Below are positions 31,987-44,720 of a DNA stretch of 64,000 nt, piece after piece; the stretch's first letter is position 1, and every line of letters starts with the position of its first letter. The stretch is from Homarus americanus. Its lineage: Eukaryota; Arthropoda; Malacostraca; Decapoda; Nephropidae. Location: the NCBI RefSeq assembly GCF_018991925.1, contig NW_024720711.1:1741940-1805939 (forward strand), written 5' to 3'. A program made the translations under genes and the position numbers. Below the pieces are notes generated by a model that was not told the DNA's origin, did no database searches, and saw only the letters and a list, made by a program, of their open reading frames with translations.

Positions 31987-33984
31987 CTTGAACCGCCTGC
32001 TCCCCGGCCGCCTCAAACACCGTCCACTGGGGAAACCAACACACAATAACACAAACATACAGGTATTAGTCATGAACTCTGGGTGGGGGGGAGAAAGAAA
32101 GAGAGGACCTGTAGCTGTTGTTGTCTCAGGGAAATAAATCACTTGTTGTGCTTGTATCCCCCTGCATCAACTAGGCAATGTACAGTATTTCTAACCAAAC
32201 TTAGGATGTGAAAGGAGTTTAATAAAGTTATAATGAATAAATAGTGTAATTATATAGCAAATTTGAAAAAAAATGAAATGTGTTAACACCTTGTTAGTTA
32301 AAATTAACTTAGTTTAGCATCATTACTTATGGTTTGTTATTTTGTTAGTTTGGTATCGGTGTTGGAGAGTGTTTGTGTCATCACTATAAAACCACAATAG
32401 ATGTTAGTGTATGTGTCAGTACATCAACAACAAAGAGAGTGATGGCAGGAGAGCACAAGGCAGTATACTATACATCTTACCTGAAGGTGCAGGAACGTGT
32501 GAACACCAACAGGTTGGCCACACACATATACACTGTACCTGCAGCCTTCTATCACCAGCCTGGGAACCTCACCAGGAGCTACACTGCCTCCCTCACCCTC
32601 CACCACTATTCACTATCCTCTGGGGTTTTACAAGGGGAGGAAGGAGATTTGCCATTTTACACCCTACATCATAACACCTTCCCTAAATTTCTACCTTTCC
32701 CAGCAACCATTTTTTCAATATCTTTTATTACCTGTGAATCACAACAAATAACTATCTACTTTCCATAATTTATTCAGTAATGAGAGGCGTATTAAGTGTA
32801 AAAAAAAAAGAATAAACTATTGCCACATTACATTTTCACCACTCAAGCTACACTCTGCCCTAGATGGTCTTAGTTGACAAAATACTTTATTGTCTGTCTT
32901 ATTGTGTCAATTTACCTCCATTTTTTTAATGAATATTGAGAACTGTACCTAGATTATCATGTCAGGGAGACATAGTAGACATCAACGTCCCTTATCACCA
33001 CTCTATTTAAAGATGTTAGACATGTTGAAGCAGATTAATGTACAAGTAAAACACAATACAATGATCATGAGATAGTTTGGCTTCCTTACATGTTAACAGT
33101 AATGAGAAATTTTAAAAAATATCCTGGACATGAAAAATTAAGTAAGTTACAGACTATGGTCACTGTATACCCATGTTGTATATACAGTATTGGATACATG
33201 CTGAATTCTACCTGCATTGTTTATATACCTGTTGAACTGTCTGTATAACTGCATTGTCTATATACATGGGAGAAACATAGGAAAAAAGTAGGAAAAGAGG
33301 AGCTATGCCCTGATGATGCAGAATTACAGCAAGTTTGTGCAATGTATTCATGGCTTCCAATATTATCATGAATGGTGTAGAGATAGAGAGACGAAAGAAA
33401 GAGTGCTACAGAGGGAAAATGGTTTGATTGGTTCAGACAATGGGTGTAAACGAGAGATGGGTCATATGTGGGATGAACAGAATGCAAAGAATGTGAAACA
33501 GAAATAAAACAAAAGAGACGGAAGAAGTGACAGAGAGACATAGGAGTCGTCGAGGTGTGTTATGGTGTCCTGTGGAGAAAGAAAAGGGTACTAAGAAATG
33601 TTTAATTCAGAAGTGGATGGCAGAAGTGATGAAAGACCCTGGAGGGTAGTGGAAGGAGGAGTGAGGGAGGGACTGTACAGGTGGGTGAGGGAGGGACTGT
33701 ACAGGTGGGTGCGGACTAGCACCACAAAGAAATAGTGTGTGTGTGTGTGTGTTACTGGAAACAATGGTAATGAGTGATTTATAGGGACAGTCATGTTATT
33801 CTGCGGTGGTGTCGGGTCGTCTTAATTTATGAAGGTAAACCAGATGGAAGCCTGGAGCCATGTAGGAGGAGGAACACCACAACAGAACACATTTGTTACA
33901 GGAGCGAGTGACCAAAATGAGCTGGAATAATGGGAGAGTCTGCATGATGAGATTTACATTTGGAGTTTTTATGACACTTGTAAC
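31987..33984. other. Upstream of beta-mannosidase, no recognised gene
   Basis: Presumed promoter region of exon 1a; no TATA box or clear start is visible. A minus-strand open segment at 32424-32520 ends in a good donor (CAGGTAAGA) but its peptide is not recognised. A 25-bp duplication containing GGGACTGTACAGGTGGGT lies at 33660-33710, and a short (GT)n at 33735-33751. Confidence 0.4.
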
Positions 33985-34617
33985 ACTGATGAATATTCTG
34001 GTACAGCTTTAAGCACATGCTAACACTGATGTAGTTTATCTGTATGAACTGTCAAATATTGTGTTACAGAGGACTTTGTTTTGAATCCTTTATAACACAA
34101 TGAACACTGATATGGTTTTCTCCAGTATGGACTCTCATGTGAACAATTGAATGAGAGTTGTATGGGGAACCTTTATCACACTCTAGACACTGATATGGCT
34201 TATCTCCTGTGTGAAGTATCATGTGTGTAACTAAATAAGATTTAAGTGAAAAAAATTTATTACGCTCTACATTCTAGACCCTGAAATGGCTTCTCTTCTA
34301 TGTGAACTTTCATATGTTCAACCACGTGAGATTTACTTACAAAGAGCTTATTACACTATGAACATTGCAAAGGTTTCTGTCTAGTATGAACTTTCATGTC
34401 TTACTAAATTAGATTTTTCTGAAAAGTCTTTAAAACATTCTGAACACTGATATGACTTCTCTCCTATGTGACCTTTCATATGTCTTACAAGCTAACATCT
34501 TTGTATGAACTCCTTAAGACTTTCTGGACACTGAAACTGTTTCTCACCCATATCAACTCTCATATGTCTTACCAAGAAGGATTTCTCAGAGAAATCTTTC
34601 AGACATTCTGGAGTTGT
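33985..34617 (-). pseudogene. Decayed C2H2 zinc-finger pseudogene
   Basis: The minus strand shows finger after finger in changing frames: [46 protein letters not shown] and NKLFVSKSHVVEHMKVH, with later ones such as HMILHTGDKPYQC. Stops, frameshifts and Cys losses (CPES) interrupt it. The wording is closest to the intact gene at 3.6 kb, so it is probably an old duplicate. Confidence 0.85.
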
Positions 34618-34740
34618 TCGATTTCATTCATTTTTCCATATATGTTCTTATCATTATTGTAAGAATTTTAAAAGCTGCGACAACTTTTTACTTTAATTAA
34701 AATCACAGTAATCTTTTGGTGCTAATATAATGTGCGGTCT

Positions 34741-34870
34741 ACAAAGATATCCTTAGTCTAACCTAACCTACCCAAACCTAACCTAACCTACCCTGACCTA
34801 ACCTAACCTGACCTAATCTAACCTACCCTGACCTAACCTAAAATATGCTAACTTAACCTAAATATCCTGT
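34741..34870 (-). repeat. Degenerate CCTAA (TTAGG) tract
   Basis: About 20 CCTAA words with occasional CCTACC and CCTGA variants. TTAGG is the ancestral arthropod telomere repeat; the G-rich strand is the minus strand here. Confidence 0.7.
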
Positions 34871-35180
34871 AGAACTCACACTATAGTAGCAACATTTATT
34901 CTATTTTTTTTTTTAGTTTATATCTATGATCATAAATCACCTATCATGAACAGGACATGAAGAATGAGGGAAATTGGGGGGTAAAACATGGTGAAAAACT
35001 GATCATATGACACTAAAATTATGTCTCTATGTTCTCTGTACGTTTGAAAACTCTGCCAAGTCACCTCGCGTTGGTTGTTTGTTTATAACTGATCTGTTCG
35101 ATCCATCCAAGCGTACTTTCATGTCCACTAAAAACATAAAATTACACCATGACACTTCAGCAAAATTCCTTTCATTGGTA

Positions 35181-35391
35181 CAGTTGCAGAAATGTGTTCC
35201 TACACCCCCTGTGGTAACCCGTATCTCCAAACGGCCAACCTATAAGACCTATAGCAAACCTATCCACCAATAACATCCATTGTTACACGACCAATACCAG
35301 TTCACTTTTAAATAGTGATACAACTACTGCGGCAGTGCTGTTTGGAAACACGGGTTACCACAGGGGGCGTAGGAACACATTTCCGCAACTG
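35181..35391. mobile_element. 211-bp foldback element inserted at TA
   Basis: Arms of about 55 bp (CAGTTGCAGAAATGTGTTCC ... and its complement ending GGAACACATTTCCGCAACTG), flanked by TA duplication (35179-35180, 35392-35393). The arms differ at only a few positions. The about 100-bp centre is non-coding. The uninterrupted target sequence is present in the repeat copy at 2.23-2.32 kb. Confidence 0.88.
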
Positions 35392-35419
35392 TACTAGATA
35401 TCAAAATAAGTACTTTTGG

Positions 35420-35530
35420 TTTAATATGGCGAGGGCTCCAAGTTAGGTAAGGTAGGTAGGTTTGTTTGATTGGTTAGGCCAGGTTTTATTAGGTTCTAGT
35501 AAATGTCATCTCTTTTAAAATACAGATTAT
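35420..35530 (-). repeat. Dispersed repeat with CCTAA words, inverted copy
   Basis: The reverse complement matches 8640-8770 (ACTAGAACCTAATAAAACCT and CCTACCTACCTTACCTAACT). Confidence 0.5.
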
Positions 35531-36261
35531 AATGATAAGGGTAAAATTATCGCTTTAGGTCATGTACCTATTTAGAAGTAAGTCAGAACCATTCAAAAAC
35601 CACCGGAAAAACATAATTTCAACTTAACCTTACCTAACCTAAACTTAAAATCCTAAAATCCACTGCAGGAACAAAACGAAAGTAATACCATGATAAGAAC
35701 CTCTGTCGAAAAAATTAACAAAATCGAGCAACTCCTGGTGGTTGTGCTGTTCTCAGGCATTACCAAAAGGATTAATTCTCACACAGCGGTAGTCATCACT
35801 TCCTCCTCCACTGGTTCACGTTGTAATGGAAACACCAATATTAACAAGTAACAACATGACCACTACTACACCATCACCTCACAGTAACATAACTACCTCA
35901 CAGTAACATGACCAGTTATTATACCCATACACAATTCAAGTCAACTTAATGATGAACAAGAGTTAAACAGAGAGTTATACATATCGTTTTCATATTGTTG
36001 ATTGACTGGTATAATTACTAACTTTGTTCAGCCAATAATAGCCCACAGTTGTTGAGGCGCAGTAAAACCATTATAACATCAACGACAGGTCCACCATGAC
36101 GACCATATTAAACCCAAGCCAACTATTGGGAGCTTCTTTATGTGATCTTCGGCATAAACCAAATGTCTGTATGTCTTATCATTAACTAAATATCATCAAA
36201 TTAGGAGCCAGGTCCCGGGTGCTTGTTACAGCGGACAGTCGAGGGGCCGGGCCTCCCTTTA

Positions 36262-36362
36262 CTCGTGACGTCACAGATAACAACAAGAGTTCGTGAGTCA
36301 CCGAGTCGGATTTATGACGTCACAGATAACAACAAGTGTTCGTGAGTCACCGAGTCGGATTT
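36262..36362. repeat. 49-bp tandem duplication carrying CRE motifs
   Basis: Two copies of TGACGTCACAGATAACAACA followed by GTTCGTGAGTCACCGAGTCG. Each has a perfect CRE palindrome (36266-36273, 36315-36322) and an AP-1-like TGAGTCA. The local sequence (36200-36300) is GC-richer than its surroundings, so a promoter or enhancer is possible. Confidence 0.75.
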
Positions 36363-36639
36363 ATAACATAACTGTGATTAAATGTTTATATATAATCACC
36401 TGTACTGTATTAGATATGGATAGTTAGATACATAAATATATAGATAAGATCGTTAGATATATATAAATAGATAGAGCAGATCATTAAATGCAGATTGATA
36501 TACGGTTTACAGTTTAGCCACATTTACCTGATGGCAGCTGTTAGGTAAAACCAGAGATACTGTATCTACCCCTCAGGTTCACCACCACAAACCCAAGGTG
36601 CCAGTTCAGAAAATGCAATACAGATCAGGGAGTGGGCAC

Positions 36640-36775
36640 AGCTCTGGTGACCCATTTGCCATCATAAATGTTGAAGCAAAGTTTTACAGCTGGATGCCCT
36701 TTCTAGCACCAACCCACAGGGTAGGTACAGCTGGCAAGGCAGGGTCGCAGCTCCCTGATGTAATAAAAGACTAGC
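36640..36775. repeat. Probable retroposon 3' fragment
   Basis: ACAGCTGGATGCCCTTTCTA and GCACCAACCCA resemble a segment often found in SINE/RTE tails of many invertebrates. Based on recall only. Confidence 0.35.
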
Positions 36776-36802
36776 GGTAATAAACCCACTCACAGTTCCG
36801 TC

Positions 36803-37191
36803 ATTTTTTTTTTTTCATTTATTGGGCACTCCCTACTTCCTTGTGTAAGGTGAAGCGCAGAAGCGTTTACAGCGCCCTACAAGGAAGCATGCCAAGTTCA
36901 TGCTTGCCTTTATGTCTCATGAGTTAAGGGTGTAGAAGCCTGAAGAGTCAAGGGCATAGAAGCCTAAGAGTCAGTGGTTTATGTCATCAAGTTATTGGAA
37001 GCTCCAACTCCCTGAATACGAATTCACAACTTTCGACTTACAACAGATACTGTACCTACTTACTGCTAGGTGAACAGGAACTAATGGGGGCGAGGAAGTA
37101 AGTCCAAACAACTTCCACCGGTCCAGGAATTGAACCCGTGACATCTCGCTTGCGAGGCAAGAATGGTACCGCTTCTACCGCCGATCCCCCT
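36803..37191 (-). mobile_element. tRNA-derived SINE, nearly complete
   Basis: On the minus strand: a tRNA-like head (37191 to about 37115) with A-box-like CGGCGGTAGAAGCGG and a perfect B box GGTTCAATTCC (complement of 37126-37136), an unrelated body, and a poly-A end (poly-T at 36803-36815). The body contains TACTGCTAGGTGAACAGG (37055-37072), a word I associate with decapod SINEs from memory. It is not a functional tRNA gene: no complete cloverleaf can be drawn. Confidence 0.75.
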
Positions 37192-38523
37192 TTCTGTCTT
37201 CATGAAGAATTAGAGAGCAGTATTGTCACATGTCCACCAGAGAGTGAAGAAACTCAGATTAATGATAATTTTATAATACAAGGAAAGTTAAACACCAGTT
37301 TACCATCAAACCATTTATTAATCAACAATGAGTCAACCCAACCTAAAAAAAAACGAATATTTGAAATAAAATATTACAAATACTGTATTGCTTTCTTACA
37401 ATTTTGGTCTTTAGTTGTTAAAGTATAAATTGACAGCACAATCTTTTACCTCTATAGAGCAATGATTTCTACTTCCTAAGCTGGCACTACAGCATCAACT
37501 TTCTCTCAATATATTTTTATCTTTGCTTCTTGCCATTTCAACTCAAATGTCCTGTCACTGAACACTGGTCTCTCTCTTTTCCTCACTAAACTTTTCATTG
37601 TGTCAGTATCATAACTAATGAGGCTCATAACCTTTGTTTTCCTTCAAGTTCAGGATAATAGCTTTAGACTTTCACCTCTTCCACTACTAAGGTTTTTCTG
37701 TACTTCTCATCACTACATTGTTCTACTTGAAAATAGTTACTGTACCTAATATTTAGCAAAAGTTTTCACTACTGGTACTGAAGGAACAGTTTCATTTCAT
37801 TATAAAAGAACCATCATACACACAAATACTGTACTTCACACAAAATTAAATTCCTTGAGCACATATAATAAAGTTACTAAAACATATAGTTTTCAGCCAT
37901 ATTAAACCCAACAGTTAATAGTTACATAAAATATAAGTCTGTTTTAATTCTTAACTTGTGGCAAAACTAAATCAAGATATCATTTGCAACAGAACAGTTT
38001 ACGATATATAGAGTATAAGGTAATATGACAACAATATTTACTAGAATATAAGGGTGCCTCACAAAAATGTATACACACTGCAGACAGATTTTTGTGGCCA
38101 CCACATGAATGTTTGTAATACAACAGCAAAAATGTCCTCACTTGTTGATGTGCGAGGTCTTCCAATTATTCATGAAATAACCACAAAAATCTGTAATGTA
38201 CTGTGAACACGTTTTTCTGAGACAACCTGATGTCTTAACATAAAAATTAAAATCGTTGACAAAGCAAAATCCAAACAGGTTTAACACGAGTTGTTCTCTT
38301 AACCCGGATACTGACCTACAGTTACACCATCAACTTATTATGACCTTATGAATTAATTCACAAAATAAACTTTCTATAACAAGATCAGTAATAATTATAC
38401 AGCTTGAAGTACCCAAACACAATCCAACAACCATCAAATATTTACATTATGTACAATAAAAACAAGCAACAACGAGTAAATTGCTCACACAGTAACTGTA
38501 TTGTGGCGAGACAAATAAAAGTA
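37192..38523. other. No gene seen
   Basis: AT-rich intergenic sequence; no coding, RNA or repeat structure that I can support. Confidence 0.5.
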
Positions 38524-39038
38524 CAGGTAGTTCTGCTATAACGCGATAATTGTGTTCTTGTAAAATATTGTGTTATAGAAAATCGCGTAATAGAAATAAC
38601 AGGGCTTATGGAGAAAATAGGGTTTGGTGCAGATTACTCGAAATCGAAAAAATTTAGTAGTTAGCCTAACACAAAGGATAGCACAGTCTAAATAAATGTT
38701 ACATTCATATCTAATAATGAAATCATACAGTAAATGTAACACTTTACTTGATGGGGGAGAAGGGTGATTTTGAGGTTGATAAAATCGAGCTTCTCTTCAA
38801 GTGTTATATCCTTTCTTTTACGATCATCACCGGGAATTCTATCACCAGAACGCTTCTTGTTGATATTCTTCTTTACTATATTCACAGTTAATACAGTACC
38901 ACAAAATTGGAGAAAGAGTAAGCAAAAATCGCCTTATAGCAAACAAGCGTTCGCGTTATACAAATATCGTTCCTAATTCATAAATCGCGTTAGAGCAAAT
39001 TCGCGTTATCAAAACACGCGTTATAGCAGAACTCACTG
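38524..39038 (-). mobile_element. Pogo-type element, 515 bp, with transposase N-terminus
   Basis: Ends CAGGTAGTTCTGCTATAACG and complement of CGCGTTATAGCAGAACTCAC, flanked by TA (38522-38523, 39039-39040). The minus strand from 38885 encodes KKRSGDRIPGDDRKRKDITL and EEKLDFI, like the beginning of the CENP-B/pogo helix-turn-helix. The rest of the transposase is deleted. Confidence 0.85.
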
Positions 39039-39040
39039 TA

Positions 39041-42000
39041 GCACATTACTGCCACTTGATGGTTGGTGTCACACATAAGAGCACCACACACCTGCCAATT
39101 ATCTCATCTATTTGCTGCAGGAACAATGCTTAATGAACATGACACAAACCATCAGTTAACTAGTCATCAATACAACTGAATTACAACGTTCCTCTTGTTT
39201 TCTCCCAAAACACTAAAGTTCAGAAAGAGTGAACATAAAGTGTAGTTGTGAGTTACTACAGCACAACACTACTCTAACAGCATGTCATACCATTACGGTA
39301 TTTTGATTATGGGGGCCATAATTAACTAGATTACGATTAATGCACAAAATTTGCATTCTGAAGTTTCATTTGAACAGCTTCAGGGTATTTGAATATAAAG
39401 AGTAAATAAGAAAAAAAAATCATTAGAAGCATAACTTAAGTCAACCAGGTGAAAAACTGGCAATGTATCAGAGAATAACTAAATATAAAGCGATTACTCC
39501 ATATGTCTCAGTGACGGAGTTAAGCTTTTTAGTAATAAAACAATATCGTACATCCTTTTCCACAGACTCTAACTTCCAAGTCCTGTACAGTAGTATCAAA
39601 CATATACTGTAGTTAGTTTTCTTAATTGACTGTGTTCTATGTGGTGTCTTCCCACAAACAGGTAAATAATGAACTTATGTCTAAGATTTTGATGATCTAA
39701 TTGAGCAAATACTATGTACAAAAATCATAATCAATCCTGAGTGTAAAAAAAAAAGGCAAAGTTGTTTGCTGTACATGTAACAATAGTATATGATAAACAA
39801 ATTCAATGTAGCGGATACCAAGCAGTTCACATCTGCCCTCCAGACAACCTAAAATACGTATAGTTTACCTATTGTTTCCACAGCTATGATGCTTCTGTGA
39901 CACCAATACGAGATCTATATACGAGTGTCTTGATACACTTATTACTTTTCATCATTATGAAATAAGACTAACTATAATCTTCACTCCTTACTCACTTTCG
40001 AGTGTTGTGGATCAAGGCTACAGATACCCCATATTCAGGAAGGAACAACAACAGTGTCTGACAGGTGAAGGTAATCAAAGACAGGAAGAAACAAGAACAG
40101 TGACAGGTGAAGGTAATCAAAGCCAGGAAGGAACAAGAACAGTGTCTGACAAGTGAAGGTAATCAAAGCCAGGAAGGAACAAGAACAGTGTCTGACGGGT
40201 GATGATACAATGTGAAGAACAAAAGTTATCACATAGAAAGAAAAATATCAACTGAGAAACAGTATCGTATCATAAAAAGCTCAACCAAGAGAAAATACAA
40301 AGAAAAAATAAAAGAAAAATAATAATGAATACTGTACTTAAAAAACAAGAAGTGTAGTTAACACACCCAACTGATATATTGCCCCGGCACTCACCACAAT
40401 CTACACAACACTTGATACACATTTCCTAAAGATGAGCGATTTATTTCTCTAAAAACTTTTTACGGGGCTTTGCTACTAACCAAGACTCTGTATCCAAAAA
40501 TCAGTTTGATAAATTTCTATTTCCAAATGAAAAGTACAAACCCTACTACATATCACTGGATGGAATTTTTATTGCTCTAAAGTATTTGACTACTTAACAG
40601 GTACTGTATGTTATGAACAGTCCAGATGTAATAATATGTAATTGCAAGGATCAGGTATAAGTCGTCTAATGTAGTTTTAAGGTCATGTCAAGAGGTCAAA
40701 GTTAGTATCATGCTGTTTTAGGGGGTAGGGGTGGGTGGGGGTGGGTGGGTGTGTGTGTGTGTGTGTTTAAGAAAAAGATATTTATAGTGTGCCTTTGGAT
40801 CTAAAACTCAGTGTCATATCAATTCTGAAAAACCCCAAATTTATGTTTAAGTTCAGGAGTCACAGTTGATAGATACCAGAAACATCAGATTTAGGCAGAG
40901 AAAGACACACACTCCAGTACATCACCAGGCCAACTTTGATCCTCTGCTATGACCCATTGAAATAGAAGGCTAGAAAGAAACAGTTAAAGGGAGGCATAGG
41001 GGAGGGGGGTCTTATTAGAAGGGGCATACATAACACATGTAATAACTTAAATTTTGTAAAGCTGGGACATTGCTATTCTTTTACCAGGTGGATATTGAGG
41101 TAATATTTAGTTTTCACTGATGGGTATAAACAATGTAAACCTTATTATTGTATTTATAGCTCAAGCGTCGACACCAATTTAACTGACGGCTACTAGAAGA
41201 TGGGATGGGGGACCAGTTCTAATGATTTATATCTATGGAAAGGTTTGGGGTCAGGTCTTAAAGAACATATCCTCCATTTTCTTTGCATTAATAAACACTG
41301 AAAAGGATACTGGGTGAGGAATGGATGAAAGGATATAAAGGATCTGTTACCAGTAAACAGAGCCCCCTCACCAAAGTGTCTCAGACCTTAGTTTTAGTTA
41401 AGTGCTGTTGATGTCTCTCATCTACTTCTTAGAATAAGGTTTAAAGACATACTGTACATATATAATGGTCACACTACCTGGAACCATCATTCATAAAAAA
41501 ATTACAGGAAACAACAAAGATTCTATTTACAATGTAAATTCAAAATCCTTTTCAGCCACTAACAAACATCTATTCAACACTATCATCAAAAGGGGTTTAG
41601 TGTGAGGGAATGCTATGCTAGATTTTCATCCTGTCAACCAAGTTATAAAATTAATAAAATCTATGGAATAATGGGTTTATGTATTTTTGCTGTTTGCTGC
41701 TGATAACTACACCAACACTTACCAGACACCAGCTGTTATGTGTTTGTTGAGTAACAAGTGTGACTGATTTTGTAATCCTGGTCACACTTGCTGCTGCATT
41801 AATACACCTCAATGTATTTCTCCATCTTTGAATCTTTTTTCTGTGATGATCCCTGACTCAAACTTTAGACTCTCACCAAGATATTTGGCGCATATATTAA
41901 CACTTATTTCTTACTGTGAATAGATATTTCTTGGACAATTGCAAAATGAAGTCTAGTGAATTATCAGAGGATGCCATCAGAGATACACCAATACTGTATA

Positions 42001-44716
42001 CAATATACTGTAGTCTTTTCATAAAGGCTTCCTGCAGTGTTCCTCAACTGCCAAGTGCACAGATATTATTTGTATGTGTTTAGTCTTTATCAATATTAAC
42101 CAATCCTGGTGACCTTAATAGAGCACTAAGTCATCTTTCACATTACTCAATTCTGACTCATTACATCATACAAAGCTATGCAAATTTTTTGTTTTGTACT
42201 TGTGGGTTAACTATATCAGGTAAGCATTAAGAAACTCAGAATTATTAATGTTCCTTTCATTAAAAAATTCTGTGGCTGAGTTCTTCTGGTAATGAGAAAA
42301 GGAAAGTTAAGGTTCGTGAGCAGCACAGCACAGCAGTACATTGTACAATATGTAGTAACTATTAGCACAGTAAGTGGCGAGCCTCACATTAGCAAAAGTA
42401 TATGATAATGAAAGAACTAAAACATTTGCTTGTACTGTACGTTAGTTACACGCCACTTGCTTACTGCACTCTTATCACATTAATGTACTGTATAAGTATC
42501 AATAAGTACAACACACTTCGGATCTTAGTAAATTAACCTTATTGCATCAAAATTAGTTTTTGTTTGTTTCCTTACCCACCACATAGCAACACACTGAATT
42601 CACACCTGAAAAACCTCTTTAGGCCTTTTTCTCCAGGTGACAACACTGTATGGTACAACAATAGGTGACAATCTTTACACCAGTCACAGTTATCACTGAT
42701 AATTGGAAAAAAATTAACGAATGGGGGACTTTAGAAAATGGGAAATTATTACCACAGTGAAAGGGCTTAATAAGCAACATAATTCTGCATTACTGATAAA
42801 ATCTCCGTCATCATTTTGTCTCACTTGTGATGACTGTTCTGGAGGTGAGACACAGGTGTGGCTCTTCTCACAACAATATGACCAATAAAATTTGTTGATT
42901 AAAACATTTTGCCAAAAATGTTATGTGAGATATTTTAGCTAAGTCTGTATTATATTTGTGCTAACAATCCTCAACTTTCTTTCAATGGCAATTAAGAGTC
43001 CACTAGAGATTTTGGAAATCAATTTCCTCTATTGAAATGAATATTTATAAGTAATACAATTTCATCTGCTGTAAAACCCACAAATTATAAAAGCAATCAG
43101 GTATAAAAAAATTAACAGAGGACTTACTATATGACAGAATGAGTTTGTACAAAATACACATCAAGAAAAGTACTGCCAACACAGCCACCACCAAACACAA
43201 TAACCAGGGCACAAGATAACAAAGAAGAAAAAAATCTTACATTATGTTCAGGTCTATATTTCCATCAATGTAATTCTCCTATGAATCTGTTAATAACTAC
43301 CACAAGATAATCTGCCCAGTAACTTCCATCAATCCTACATTGGATATTTTGTAGTTCTTCCCTGTGGTCTTGAGAGTTGGAGAGATGTTGTCACAGAGAT
43401 CCTAACCTCATCTACCTTAAGTGAGAAGGTAATTGTGTATCCCCAAGAGCAACTACCAGGTCAAGTTTGGTGAAGGATCAGTGTGTGCAACATAACTCAT
43501 CACATGAAGACCAACACAGAATGACAGCATCCCACCACTACATACATTTTAGAGTGGGAGAATATAAACAAGAACTTAAGATACTTACACAGATGACAGC
43601 AACATTGACCCATCATCCAAGAGACACCATAAACATTGACATTAATGACTGCACATGCTGATAATTCCAATTACATAGATATGTCAAGTAAAATACATAA
43701 AGATTTGGCATTGCTAGTGGGTTTTATACTTTCTATACAAGTATTTTTTGAAGAGTGAGGCAGCTTCATATTCCTGGACAGAACAATACCTTCTTTTGTT
43801 AGCAAGACAGGAAGAAGATTGCTGCAAATAATAGAGGAAGTGTTCGTGCCATGACCCAATAAGTATATAATAACCTATACAGTATAACAAACGTACAGTA
43901 TATCAGCTCCAGAAGATCTTCACTTGTTTGGAATTTATACTTAACAAAGGGATAAATGAGGCATGTAAGGAAGGATAGACTGTAGAAATAAACTACTCAA
44001 GTCATACAATTTCTAAGTCCCCTTTGATGAAGAGTTCATAAATTCTAAAGTACAATTATGGAAAGGATAAAAGAGGCCATTATAAGAGTTCTGGTTACAT
44101 GAAACCATAATGAAGGTCATTAATATAAAGGTAAATAAGTTGGCACAATAAGTGATGTTATTGCTTGATGGTTCACCTGTCAGGCTACACCAACAATGTT
44201 TTATCATAATAACAAACTTATTAAACAATTGCAAATAAATAGGTAAAAAATTACATGAATTAAGATCAGCAAAATTCTTTAACAATACCGGTATACTGTT
44301 TTTAGTTTAATTTACTTGACTATTTAAAGAAAAAATTCTGCAGTTTACCAGTGTTAGGTTATAATTAAAATCATCACAGAATCCTTAGCATCTGTGATAA
44401 TTTCTAACTTGATACTGTCAGTGATAGCAGATGTTACTCATGAATATTACAAGTACTGTACTGATAATCCCACACAAAGAATGGTTTCACTCCAACAGTG
44501 AAATGTAACTTTTAACATTTAACACCACAGTTGTACCATCACTACTAACACAAGAGAGGATTACCCTAACAGTGTCATCAGGTTGTATTGTCATTAACAT
44601 TTCTATAAATTATAAATTTTATTGGAAAACTTCAATTATAAATTCATAAATCAGCAAAGAGAAACTTTCTATTTTCAGATTGTTATATTCAGGTCACAAG
44701 TTATGGAGTAAAGACT
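39041..44716. other. Gene-poor stretch between the two large genes
   Basis: About 5.7 kb without any coding segment, splice-bounded exon or inverted-repeat element that I could support, apart from the 46-bp tandem repeat at 40036-40203 and a (GT)n near 40749-40768. It lies 3' of the BTB gene. Confidence 0.5.
40036..40203. repeat. 46-bp tandem repeat, about 3.5 copies
   Basis: CAGGAAGGAACAAGAACAGT followed by GTCTGACAAGTGAAGGTAAT and CAAAGC, repeated with one shortened copy. Confidence 0.9.
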
Positions 44717-44720
44717 TTAA

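Noticed and set aside
31825..32142. A longer 105-codon reading of the exon 1a frame starting near 32142
   Set aside because: The extension upstream of 31986 has no signal-peptide logic; the internal ATG followed by a hydrophobic core fits the enzyme family, so the short start was chosen.
32373..32768. Plus-strand open frame of 131 codons upstream of beta-mannosidase
   Set aside because: No recognisable domain, composition like random sequence, and a good splice donor on the opposite strand inside it gives no supported exon either.
37110..37191. Possible tRNA gene on the minus strand
   Set aside because: tRNA-like but lacks a full cloverleaf and is joined to a SINE body with a poly-A end.
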